From Bacteroidota bacterium (lineage in GTDB: Bacteria > Bacteroidota > Ignavibacteria > SZUA-365 > JAADGX01): a stretch of 5,089 bases of DNA. Of this stretch, positions 1-5,089 are shown piece after piece. The position numbers and the translations under genes are program-made. The stretch covers positions 1-5,089 of the forward strand of contig JAJRXL010000199.1 in NCBI GenBank assembly GCA_024276335.1, given 5' to 3'. The notes under the pieces were generated by a model. It saw only the letters and a list, made by a program, of their open reading frames with translations, was not told where the DNA came from and did not search any database. Numbering within the stretch: position 1 is the first letter of the stretch; every line of letters starts with the position of its first letter.

Positions 1-1009
1 GTGGGAAGCCTATATCGACGTCTACGACTTCCTGTTGAACGGGCTGGATGTGCGCATCGGAAAACAGCGATTGGCCTGGGGCACGGCGGATAAACTCAAT
101 CCCACCGACAATCTTAATCCCGACGACTTTTCCGATCTCGTGAATTTCACCGAGAAGATCCCGACCTGGGCGGCGAAGTTCGCGTACTACGTTGGCGATT
201 ACACGATTACCGGGGTCTGGTTGCCCTCGTTCGCGCCAATCCTGTTGCCCCGCAACAGCGCTTCGCTCTTTCTCGGCGAGCAGAGCAAGCGATTTCAAAA
301 CGTCCTGACGCTACCCGCTCCCGAGCCACGAAACAGCATGTTTGCATTCAAGGTGGGCGGGAATGCCGGCAAGTGGGACTACTCGCTGAGCTACTTCAAT
401 GGATACGACGACGTGCCGATTTTGCGCGAAGCAAACATCGTCTTCAACCCGAATGAATTCAAGTACGGCGTGCTCAACTTCGGATTCCCGCGCGTGCAGG
501 TGGTCGGATTCGATTTTGCCACCGAGATTTCCGGCGCCGGTTTTTGGGGCGAAGGAGGCGTCTTCTTTCCAGAAGAGCAGGTATCCCGAACGAACGTCGG
601 ATCGTTCGTCATTACGCAAATTGAATTGGAGAGCGCGCCATATTTCAAGTTCACGCTTGGCGGCGACTTCACGTTTTCGAACGGCGTGTACCTGAACGGC
701 CAGTGGATGCACGGGTTTTTCACCGAGCGCGGAGGCGCCGCTCTGCACGACTATTTCATCGTTAATGCGGAGAAAAAATTGCTGAAAGACGCAGTCAAAA
801 TCAGCCTTGGCGCGGGACTGGAAGTCAACCAGTGGAGCAATGTGGCGGACAACTACGGCTACGGATTTTTTCCCAAGGTGACATACGCGGGTGTGGATAA
901 CCTGGAGATGACGGCGGGAGTTTTCGTGGTGGGGGGAAAAGCAACAACGCTTTTCGGAAGCTGGAACTCGGCGGATCAAGTCTATACGAGTATAAAAGCG
1001 AGTTTCTGA
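1..1009 (+). CDS. Outer-membrane beta-barrel protein, 3' part (DUF1302/porin-like), 5' end outside window
   Basis: The reading frame is open from the left edge (first full codon at 2), so the true start lies upstream; 335 residues are visible. The first TTG or ATG in the window is not a credible start because the coding pattern continues before it. Near the left end are an R-I-G-K-Q-R-L-A-W-G motif (nt 53-82) and an N-P-T-D-N-L-N-P-D-D motif (nt 98-127). These resemble the GRQ...WG...NP.D signature of DUF1302-type and related porin-like barrels; this is recognition from memory, not a search. The rest alternates polar and aromatic/hydrophobic residues with Gly/Asn/Asp turns, as in transmembrane beta-strands, and the protein ends in S-I-K-A-S-F. 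A terminal Phe is typical of the signal read by the barrel-assembly machinery. The substrate is unknown. Related barrels elsewhere can accompany MMPL/RND-type exporters, but no such gene is visible. A link to copper is only positional. Confidence 0.8.
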   Translation, partial: WEAYIDVYDFLLNGLDVRIGKQRLAWGTADKLNPTDNLNPDDFSDLVNFTEKIPTWAAKFAYYVGDYTITGVWLPSFAPILLPRNSASLFLGEQSKRFQNVLTLPAPEPRNSMFAFKVGGNAGKWDYSLSYFNGYDDVPILREANIVFNPNEFKYGVLNFGFPRVQVVGFDFATEISGAGFWGEGGVFFPEEQVSRTNVGSFVITQIELESAPYFKFTLGGDFTFSNGVYLNGQWMHGFFTERGGAALHDYFIVNAEKKLLKDAVKISLGAGLEVNQWSNVADNYGYGFFPKVTYAGVDNLEMTAGVFVVGGKATTLFGSWNSADQVYTSIKASF

Positions 1010-1011
1010 AA

Positions 1012-1149
1012 ATGAGCATACATGATAAACGATTTACCCGGTATGAATTACGTCTCTTGACGCATCTGCCAACGATGACGGACGCAATCGAAACTAGGAC
1101 AATGGAACTGACTCGACCGGTTTACTTTTCGATCTTGAAAGGAGGATAA
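1012..1149 (+). CDS. Possible 45-codon small ORF between the barrel gene and copA
   Basis: ATG at 1012 begins two bases after the TGA of the barrel gene, and TAA at 1147-1149 ends one base before the copA ATG at 1151. The predicted peptide has 45 residues, starts M-S-I-H-D-K-R-F-T-R and ends S-I-L-K-G-G. It is fairly basic and polar, with no transmembrane segment and no cysteine, and I do not recognise a family. No convincing ribosome binding site precedes it. Its last codons run through the copA Shine-Dalgarno sequence, so if it is translated it could couple translation to copA. The tight fit is suggestive, but an ORF this short can easily occur by chance. The alternative is an untranslated spacer. 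Confidence 0.22.
   Translation: MSIHDKRFTRYELRLLTHLPTMTDAIETRTMELTRPVYFSILKGG
1138..1145 (+). promoter_or_regulatory. Strong Shine-Dalgarno sequence of copA
   Basis: AAAGGAGG lies five bases before the ATG at 1151. It is nearly a perfect anti-16S match and fixes the copA start at the methionine that opens the YHS domain. The surrounding sequence is almost identical to that at the cupredoxin start (3934-3951). I found no convincing -10/-35 pair in 1010-1137. TTGACG at 1057-1062 has no matching -10 at 16-19 bases, so the copA promoter is either unusual or lies upstream. Confidence 0.85.
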
Positions 1150-1150
1150 A

Positions 1151-3814
1151 ATGGCACACGATCCCGTTTGCGGCATGGAAGTCGCAAGCCCCACACAACA
1201 TTCGCTGGAGTATGAAGGAGAAACGTACGAGTTCTGCTCGCCGGCGTGCAAGGACAAGTTTGTGGCTGATCCAGCCAAGTACGCGAAACCGAAGCTCCAG
1301 GAAGTCGTAGCGACAAACAGCACCGATAAACACGGTATCGAGCGAATCAAGATACCCATCATCGATATGCATTGCGCTTCGTGCGCCGTGACCATCGAAG
1401 AGGTAGTGAAAAAATTGCCCGGCGTCATTAAAGCAAACGTTAACTCCGCATCCGAGCAGGCGTTCGTCAAGTATGATCCCCGGAAAACCGACACACGGGC
1501 TATCCTCGACGCAATCAAATCGGCGGGGTACCAGGCCGGACGAGCGACAATGAAACTGGCTATCAGGGGCATGTACTGCGGATCCTGTGTCACGAAAATC
1601 GAAAACGAATTGCGATTGCTCCCCGGGGTGATCAACGCTACCGTTGACCTGGCGACGGAATCAGCCCGGCTTGATTACTTGCCTTCCATGTTGCGAATTT
1701 CAAAGGTCAAGAAGGTGATTGAACAGCTCGGTTACTCTACGGTGGAAACCGGTGCTCCGATCAAGGCTGTTGCTGCGGCAGGGGAAGAAGAAGTGGATGA
1801 AAACCAACTGGCGCGTGAAAAGGAATACAAAACCCTGATGCGCAAATTTATTTTCGCCGCGGTAGTCGCGGTGCCCGTCATGATATTCAGCTATCCTGAC
1901 CTGTTGGGCCTGCCGGCGCAATTCCAACGCGGGAGCGAGACGTTGCGCCTAATCTGGATGGCGATGGGATTGATCAGTCTCCCGGTTATGTTCTGGTCCG
2001 GTTCCCAGTTTTACACCGGCGCGTGGGCGGCGTTCAAGAACCGCGCCGCCAACATGCATACGCTCATCGCTACGGGTATTACCGCTGCGTGGCTGTACTC
2101 GACGGTTGCCGTTCTCTTTCCGGAAATATTTCCCCGTGAAGCCCTGGCCGACCAGTTTTACGACGTTGTGTCGGTAGTGGTCGCCCTGGTCGTTCTGGGG
2201 ATGGCTATGGAAATCAGGGCGAAGGGAAAGAGCTCCGAAGCCATCAAGAAACTTATCGGCTTGCAGCCGAAGACGGCACGGGTCATCCGTGACGGTAAGG
2301 AAATAGACATACCGGTTGAAGAAGTGGTCCTGGACGAGATTATTCTCGTTCGCCCCGGTGAAAAAATACCGGTGGACGGAGTCGTGGTGGAAGGCAACTC
2401 GTCTGTCGATGAATCCATGATTACCGGTGAAGCAATTCCCGTGGAAAAGAACAAAGACGACGAAGTCATCGGCGCCACGATCAACAAGACCGGTTCGTTC
2501 AAATTCAAGGCAACGAAGGTCGGCAAGGACACGGCCCTGTCGCAAATCATCGAGATGGTACAACAGGCGCAGAGCTCGAAGGCTCCCATTCAACGTATCG
2601 TGGACAAGGTGTCCGGTTACTTTGTGCCCGCAGTGATGATCCTTGCCATCCTCGCGTTCGTGGCCTGGTACGACTTCGGACCCGATCCCAACCTGGTCTA
2701 TGCGCTTATCGTGTTTGTGACGACGTTGATCATCGCCTGTCCCTGTGCCCTGGGATTGGCCACACCGATTTCCCTCATGGTCGGGGTCGGCAAAGGCGCG
2801 GAAAACGGCATTCTCATTCGCAGCGGCGAAGCGCTCGAAACCGCGCATAAGCTGAATGCGATCATCCTGGACAAGACCGGAACTATCACCGAAGGCAAAC
2901 CTTCTCTTACCGATGTTGTCACCCGCAACGGATTCGATGAAAAAGCCGTTCTGCGCTACGCGGCCTCGGTGGAAAAAGCCTCGGAGCACCCGTTGGGCGA
3001 GGCCATCATTAACGGCGCCAAGGAGCGCAACGTCGAACTGGGCGACCCGAAGAATTTCAATGCCGTCGCCGGACACGGCGTTGAAGCGAACGTCGATGGA
3101 AAGAATGTCCTGCTGGGCAACCTCAAGTTCATGCACGATCGAAACATAGACGTGGGCGACCTGGAACAGAAGAGCGTCAACCTCGCCGACGGCGGAAAAA
3201 CCCCCATGTTTATCGCGGTTGATAATACGGCGGCCGGAATTGTTGCCGTGGCGGATACGGTCAAAGCCGATTCCAAGGAGGCTATTGCTCAATTGAAAAA
3301 GCTGGGCCTCGAGGTCGTCATGATTACCGGCGACAACCAGCGGACGGCCACTGCCATCGGACGGCTTGTGGGCATCGACAGGGTGCTGGCCGAAGTATTG
3401 CCCGAAGACAAGGCGCGCAACGTCATGAGGCTGCAAAAGGAAGGAAAGAAGGTTGCAATGGTTGGTGACGGCATCAACGACGCCCCGGCACTGGCGCAAG
3501 CGGACATCGGCCTGGCAATTGGCACCGGCACCGATGTTGCCATCGAAGCATCCGACATTACGCTGATCAAGGGAAGCCTGAAAGGCGTCGTGCTGGCGAT
3601 CCAGCTTTCGAACGCAACGATGAAAAATATCAAGCAAAACCTGTTCGGCGCGTTCTTCTACAACGGTCTCGGTCTCCCCGTGGCTGCCGGGATATTGTAC
3701 CCGTTCTTCGGCGTGCTTTTGTCGCCCATCATTGCAGGCGCAGCCATGGCGTTCAGTTCTGTCACGGTTGTCACGAATGCCAACCGGTTGCGCCGGTTCA
3801 AACCAAGGTTGTGA
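1151..3814 (+). CDS. copA: Cu(I)-exporting P1B-type ATPase with N-terminal YHS and two HMA domains
   Basis: This inner-membrane pump uses ATP hydrolysis to move Cu(I) out of the cytoplasm. The 887 residues read in order: a YHS domain (about 3-46; D-P-V-C-G-M, Cys7, Cys29, Cys33); HMA 1 (about 66-130, C-A-S-C at 75-78); HMA 2 (about 134-198, C-G-S-C at 143-146); an acidic linker; then a complete ATPase core. Likely membrane helices are near 232-248, 267-287, 303-322, 338-354, 491-507, 515-545, 829-850 and 853-876. The actuator T-G-E is at 425-427, the ion-site C-P-C at 530-532, the phosphorylated Asp574 in D-K-T-G-T, the nucleotide-domain His-Pro at 613-614 and G-H-G at 641-643, and the hinge G-D-G-I-N-D-A-P at 772-779. 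Tyr837-Asn838 and Met866..Ser869-Ser870 complete the Cu(I)-type (P1B-1) set and argue against Zn/Cd pumps. All key residues are present. The leading YHS makes it longer than a plain two-HMA CopA. Export direction is inferred from the family. Confidence 0.97.
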   Translation: MAHDPVCGMEVASPTQHSLEYEGETYEFCSPACKDKFVADPAKYAKPKLQEVVATNSTDKHGIERIKIPIIDMHCASCAVTIEEVVKKLPGVIKANVNSASEQAFVKYDPRKTDTRAILDAIKSAGYQAGRATMKLAIRGMYCGSCVTKIENELRLLPGVINATVDLATESARLDYLPSMLRISKVKKVIEQLGYSTVETGAPIKAVAAAGEEEVDENQLAREKEYKTLMRKFIFAAVVAVPVMIFSYPDLLGLPAQFQRGSETLRLIWMAMGLISLPVMFWSGSQFYTGAWAAFKNRAANMHTLIATGITAAWLYSTVAVLFPEIFPREALADQFYDVVSVVVALVVLGMAMEIRAKGKSSEAIKKLIGLQPKTARVIRDGKEIDIPVEEVVLDEIILVRPGEKIPVDGVVVEGNSSVDESMITGEAIPVEKNKDDEVIGATINKTGSFKFKATKVGKDTALSQIIEMVQQAQSSKAPIQRIVDKVSGYFVPAVMILAILAFVAWYDFGPDPNLVYALIVFVTTLIIACPCALGLATPISLMVGVGKGAENGILIRSGEALETAHKLNAIILDKTGTITEGKPSLTDVVTRNGFDEKAVLRYAASVEKASEHPLGEAIINGAKERNVELGDPKNFNAVAGHGVEANVDGKNVLLGNLKFMHDRNIDVGDLEQKSVNLADGGKTPMFIAVDNTAAGIVAVADTVKADSKEAIAQLKKLGLEVVMITGDNQRTATAIGRLVGIDRVLAEVLPEDKARNVMRLQKEGKKVAMVGDGINDAPALAQADIGLAIGTGTDVAIEASDITLIKGSLKGVVLAIQLSNATMKNIKQNLFGAFFYNGLGLPVAAGILYPFFGVLLSPIIAGAAMAFSSVTVVTNANRLRRFKPRL

Positions 3815-3817
3815 GAA

Positions 3818-3922
3818 ATGCGAAGCCCGTCCATAGAAAAGGTGAGTGTACACCTCAACGAGGAAATGAAGCGGACTGTGCGTCGGTGTATTTCACTCGA
3901 CGCCACATACGACACTATTTGA
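3818..3922 (+). CDS. Possible 34-codon small ORF between copA and the cupredoxin gene
   Basis: ATG at 3818 follows the copA TGA (3812-3814) by three bases, and the frame stops at TGA 3920-3922, 24 bases before the cupredoxin ATG. The peptide has 34 residues, with a charged middle (L-N-E-E-M-K-R-T-V-R-R-C) and a single Cys24. An AAGG at 3804-3807, inside the end of copA, could serve as a weak ribosome binding site or allow reinitiation. No family is recognised, and there is no signal peptide or paired metal-binding cysteines. It may simply be spacer sequence; chance occurrence is likely at this length. Confidence 0.2.
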   Translation: MRSPSIEKVSVHLNEEMKRTVRRCISLDATYDTI

Positions 3923-3934
3923 CTGAGTATAAAA

Positions 3935-3940
3935 AAGGAG
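3935..3940 (+). promoter_or_regulatory. Shine-Dalgarno sequence of the cupredoxin gene
   Basis: AAGGAG lies six bases before the ATG at 3947 and decides this start. The stretch AAAGGAGCATAAAATGGC (3934-3951) matches the copA start region (1138-1155) at 17 of 18 positions, differing only at the base after AAAGGAG. This suggests similar initiation efficiency for the two genes. Confidence 0.8.
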
Positions 3941-3946
3941 CATAAA

Positions 3947-4324
3947 ATGGCTATCGACCAAATAATTGTGACCCTGGCTGGGATCCTTCTTGCCGGAACC
4001 GTTGGATGGTACTTCTGGTTTTCCAAGGCGAAAGGCGCCCATTTGCAGGTCAATCAAAGCGGGATTCAAGAAGTCCTGATAACGGTGAAGGGCGGTTACA
4101 CGCCCGACGTGATCGTGGTGGAAGCGGGCAAACCGGTTCGACTGAACTTCCGTCGCGAAGAAACCGCCGCCTGCTCGGAGCAGGTGTTGTTTCCCGATTT
4201 CGGCAAGCAGGCGACACTGCCGCCGAATAAAACCGTCCCCGTCGAATTCACCCCGGATCAACCCGGTGAATACGGTTTCCAGTGCGCGATGGGCATGCTG
4301 CGCGGGAAATTGATCGTTGAATGA
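3947..4324 (+). CDS. Membrane-anchored cupredoxin-like (plastocyanin-domain) protein, probable copper-binding partner of CopA
   Basis: The protein has 125 residues: one N-terminal hydrophobic helix (about 5-25, ending W-Y-F-W-F), a short linker, then a beta-rich cupredoxin-like domain (about 40-125). Landmarks are G-G-Y-T-P-D-V-I-V-V (49-58), C-S-E-Q-V-L-F-P-D-F (76-85) and P-G-E-Y-G-F-Q-C-A-M-G-M-L-R-G-K (106-121). These match, from memory, the Cupredoxin_1 / COG4633-type plastocyanin-domain family often found beside copper ATPases. The only histidine is His32, next to the membrane, so the usual two-His type-1 copper site is absent. Likely ligands are Cys76, Cys113, Met115 and Met117, possibly with Glu78, which fits Cu(I) binding better than electron transfer. 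The helix is followed by Lys27 and Lys29 while Asp4 precedes it, which complicates topology. It lies 132 bases after copA and before a terminator, so probably in the same transcript. The role in copper transfer or storage is inference. Confidence 0.88.
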   Translation: MAIDQIIVTLAGILLAGTVGWYFWFSKAKGAHLQVNQSGIQEVLITVKGGYTPDVIVVEAGKPVRLNFRREETAACSEQVLFPDFGKQATLPPNKTVPVEFTPDQPGEYGFQCAMGMLRGKLIVE

Positions 4325-4409
4325 TTGCCGAACACAGGCATAAATAACACGGCACATCGACAAAATCCCGTGTAAAGGATTTACTTAACCTGGACTGATC
4401 CTCCGCGGC

Positions 4410-4446
4410 GGCTGTCGGGCGATACATGCCTGGCAGCCACTGTTTT
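4410..4446 (+). terminator. Intrinsic (Rho-independent) terminator candidate after the cupredoxin gene
   Basis: Positions 4410-4420 (GGCTGTCGGGC) pair with 4428-4438 (GCCTGGCAGCC) as an 11-bp GC-rich stem with two G-U wobbles (4415-4433 and 4417-4431) and a 7-nt loop GATACAT. The stem is followed by ACTGTTTT, so the U-run is short and offset by four bases. It sits 85 bases after the cupredoxin stop and would end a copA-cupredoxin transcript. The short U-run means it may be inefficient. Confidence 0.6.
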
Positions 4447-4485
4447 ATGACACGTGGCCAGCGGTGATGAAACGCCGTGAAAACC

Positions 4486-4515
4486 CTGACTCTTATACGG
4501 ACTTATGCGAATAAT
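4486..4515 (+). promoter_or_regulatory. Weak sigma70-like promoter candidate for the lipoprotein gene
   Basis: CTGACT (4486-4491; 4 of 6 to TTGACA) and AATAAT (4510-4515; 5 of 6 to TATAAT) are separated by 18 bases, downstream of the terminator. Transcription would begin near 4522 and leave a leader of about 160 nt. A competing -35-like TTGACT at 4519-4524 has no acceptable -10 at normal spacing. The match is modest and the organism's promoter consensus is unknown. Confidence 0.25.
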
Positions 4516-4560
4516 ACCTTGACTTTCTTACATTAGTACGCAGTGCGATTTAATGCGGGC

Positions 4561-4600
4561 GAAGTCCGTACCGACAGGATGAAGACCAGTACCGGCAAGA
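4561..4600 (+). repeat. Imperfect tandem repeat with GTACCG cores
   Basis: GAAGTCCGTACCGACAGGAT (4561-4580) is followed directly by GAAGACCAGTACCGGCAAGA (4581-4600). With one base gapped, the two copies share GAAG.CC.GTACCG.CA.GA. The cores are at 4568-4573 and 4589-4594, 21 bases apart (about two helical turns). A third GTACCG is at 4626-4631 inside the hairpin loop. It could be an operator or only a local duplication; no known regulator site is recognised. Confidence 0.4.
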
Positions 4601-4662
4601 CCCTTTTCCTTTTGCACCTGACGTGGTACCGGGGCGTCAGGATTGATGAATACCCGGATTAG
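4579..4662 (+). CDS. Possible 27-codon upstream ORF in the lipoprotein leader
   Basis: ATG at 4579 opens a 27-codon frame ending in TAG at 4660-4662, 23 bases before the lipoprotein ATG. The peptide begins M-K-T-S-T-G-K-T-L-F-L-L-H-L, then W-Y-R-G and an acidic end. ACAGGA just before the ATG is too close to be a good ribosome binding site. The frame crosses the hairpin at 4617-4641. A leader-peptide role is conceivable, but no run of regulatory codons is visible, so chance is the simpler reading. Confidence 0.15.
   Translation: MKTSTGKTLFLLHLTWYRGVRIDEYPD
4617..4641 (+). promoter_or_regulatory. Leader hairpin upstream of the lipoprotein gene
   Basis: CCTGACG (4617-4623) and CGTCAGG (4635-4641) form a perfect 7-bp stem with an 11-nt loop that contains GTACCG. 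No T-run follows, so it is not a terminator. A weaker outer pairing, TTGCAC (4612-4617) with GTGCAA (4668-4673), would enclose it, overlap its first base and reach the ribosome binding site. The function is unknown. Confidence 0.35.
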
Positions 4663-4685
4663 TTCATGTGCAAGGATCATGATCA

Positions 4686-5089
4686 ATGAAAACCATCTGT
4701 ATATTATCGGCATTTTGTCTTTCGCTCATTTGGGGCGCGTGTAACTGGAGTTCCTCTCCGGCCGACGAACCACCGGGGTCCCGTGGCGATTTCGCCAACC
4801 TTACCGTCGGCAGCTTATGGCGGTATGCCGCCTGGGAAAAGCGCTACGACGGCAAGCGCGTGTTCACCGGGGATACGCTTCTTATCACTGTCATCGCGAA
4901 AAAGGGCGACCTGGTAACATTCCTCGAAGGCTATGTCGGCGCGGACACTCTTTCACCGCGGGATACCACCACGTTCACGTTCCGGAGGGAAGGTTTTCTC
5001 TACAGGCAGGTTGGAGTGAATTATTCACGCGTATTCGGGATAGTCGGCAATCACGGTGGAGTCCTCTTACTCGGTCCCGTCGATTCCAA
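4686..5089 (+). CDS. Putative lipoprotein of unknown function, 5' part, cut by the window edge
   Basis: ATG at 4686 follows AAGGA (4672-4676) by nine bases and opens a frame of 134 codons that runs off the right edge. The N-terminus is M-K-T-I-C-I-L-S-A-F, followed by a hydrophobic stretch ending L-I-W-G-A-C. Cys19 would be lipidated after signal peptidase II cleavage; Trp at -3 is atypical, but Gly-Ala at -2/-1 fits. A Ser/Pro/Glu-rich tether (about 20-32) follows, then a domain with V-G-S-L-W-R-Y (about 40-46), D-T-L-L-I-T-V-I (about 62-69) and alternating beta-strand character. This layout resembles uncharacterised secreted lipoproteins whose mature part starts with a G-x-x-W-x-Y motif. 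I do not recognise a specific family. An ATG at 4679 in another frame stops after 21 codons and is not the start. A terminator and a long leader separate it from the copper genes, so shared function is not indicated. Confidence 0.75.
   Translation, partial: MKTICILSAFCLSLIWGACNWSSSPADEPPGSRGDFANLTVGSLWRYAAWEKRYDGKRVFTGDTLLITVIAKKGDLVTFLEGYVGADTLSPRDTTTFTFRREGFLYRQVGVNYSRVFGIVGNHGGVLLLGPVDS

Larger units (their letters stand above)
4325..4685. other. 361-nt intergenic region without a convincing gene
   Basis: No recognisable protein is encoded on either strand. The left part holds a weak stem AAATCC/GGATTT (4363-4368 with 4377-4382) without a following T-run, then the better terminator at 4410-4446. 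The right part, presumably the leader of the lipoprotein gene, holds a weak promoter candidate, a tandem imperfect repeat with GTACCG cores, a perfect 7-bp hairpin, a possible 27-codon ORF and a 10-bp palindrome GATCATGATC (4675-4684) at the ribosome binding site. I saw no tRNA, CRISPR array or insertion-sequence ends. Confidence 0.6.

Noticed and set aside
311..979. A 222-codon - strand frame opposite the barrel gene
   Set aside because: It is an antisense shadow of a well-supported barrel sequence, with low-complexity, domain-free composition.
1010..1150. A CueR, CsoR or CopY operator in front of copA
   Set aside because: I found no TACANNTGTA, no MerR-type dyad in a 19-base spacer, and no CsoR-like G/C-rich palindrome.
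1949..3853. A 634-codon open frame on the - strand opposite most of copA
   Set aside because: Its codons align exactly with copA codons, so it stays open merely because copA avoids TTA, CTA and TCA here. The predicted protein is rich in His, Asp, Arg and Gly with no recognisable domain, and the + frame has every CopA motif.
988..3934. The decamer GAGTATAAAA at 988-997 and 3925-3934, each shortly before a start codon, as a shared promoter element
   Set aside because: Neither copy has a -35 at usable distance, one lies inside the barrel coding end, and some exact 10-base repeats are expected by chance in 5 kb.
3893..4363. A 156-codon - strand frame opposite the cupredoxin gene
   Set aside because: The + strand frame has clear family motifs and a strong ribosome binding site; the antisense product resembles nothing.
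4363..4382. AAATCC/GGATTT stem as the terminator of the cupredoxin gene
   Set aside because: The 6-bp stem is AT-rich and lacks a T-run; the 11-bp stem at 4410-4438 is a far better candidate.
4528..4713. A 61-codon - strand frame in the right intergenic region
   Set aside because: It overlaps the start of the lipoprotein gene on the opposite strand, has no recognisable family, and competes with repeats and a hairpin that read as leader structure.

Overview
This window carries a small copper-handling transcription unit between an outer-membrane protein gene that enters from the left edge and a lipoprotein gene that runs off the right edge. All four recognisable genes lie on the + strand. The beta-barrel protein and the lipobox-type signal peptide indicate a Gram-negative (diderm) bacterium of intermediate GC content. 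The strong Shine-Dalgarno sequences argue against typical Bacteroidia, which mostly lack them. A deltaproteobacterial-type lineage or a Gram-negative candidate phylum fits, but nothing in the window fixes the taxon.

Layout. Positions 1-1009: the 3' part of a beta-barrel outer-membrane protein resembling the DUF1302/porin-like families. Positions 1010-1150: a 141-nt gap almost filled by a possible 45-codon ORF that stops one base before the next start. Positions 1151-3814: copA, an 887-residue Cu(I)-exporting P1B-type ATPase with the N-terminal order YHS, HMA, HMA. Positions 3815-3946: a short gap with a possible 34-codon ORF. Positions 3947-4324: a membrane-anchored cupredoxin-like protein of 125 residues with no histidine in its soluble domain. 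Positions 4325-4685: a 361-nt non-coding stretch with a good intrinsic-terminator hairpin (4410-4446), a weak promoter candidate, an imperfect tandem repeat and a second hairpin. Positions 4686-5089: the 5' part of an unrecognised lipoprotein gene.

How the genes may work together. CopA would pump Cu(I) out of the cytoplasm. The downstream cupredoxin has Cys and Met residues suited to Cu(I) and is likely a copper-binding partner. The two genes share an almost identical 18-nt translation start region, and the terminator lies just after the second, so they probably form one unit. Whether the upstream barrel protein belongs to the same transcript is unknown. No copper-responsive regulator or soluble CopZ-type chaperone is encoded in the window.

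The most interesting points are the His-free cupredoxin and its puzzling topology, the two mini-ORFs fitted tightly against copA, and the structured leader before the lipoprotein gene. None is proof of a new system.
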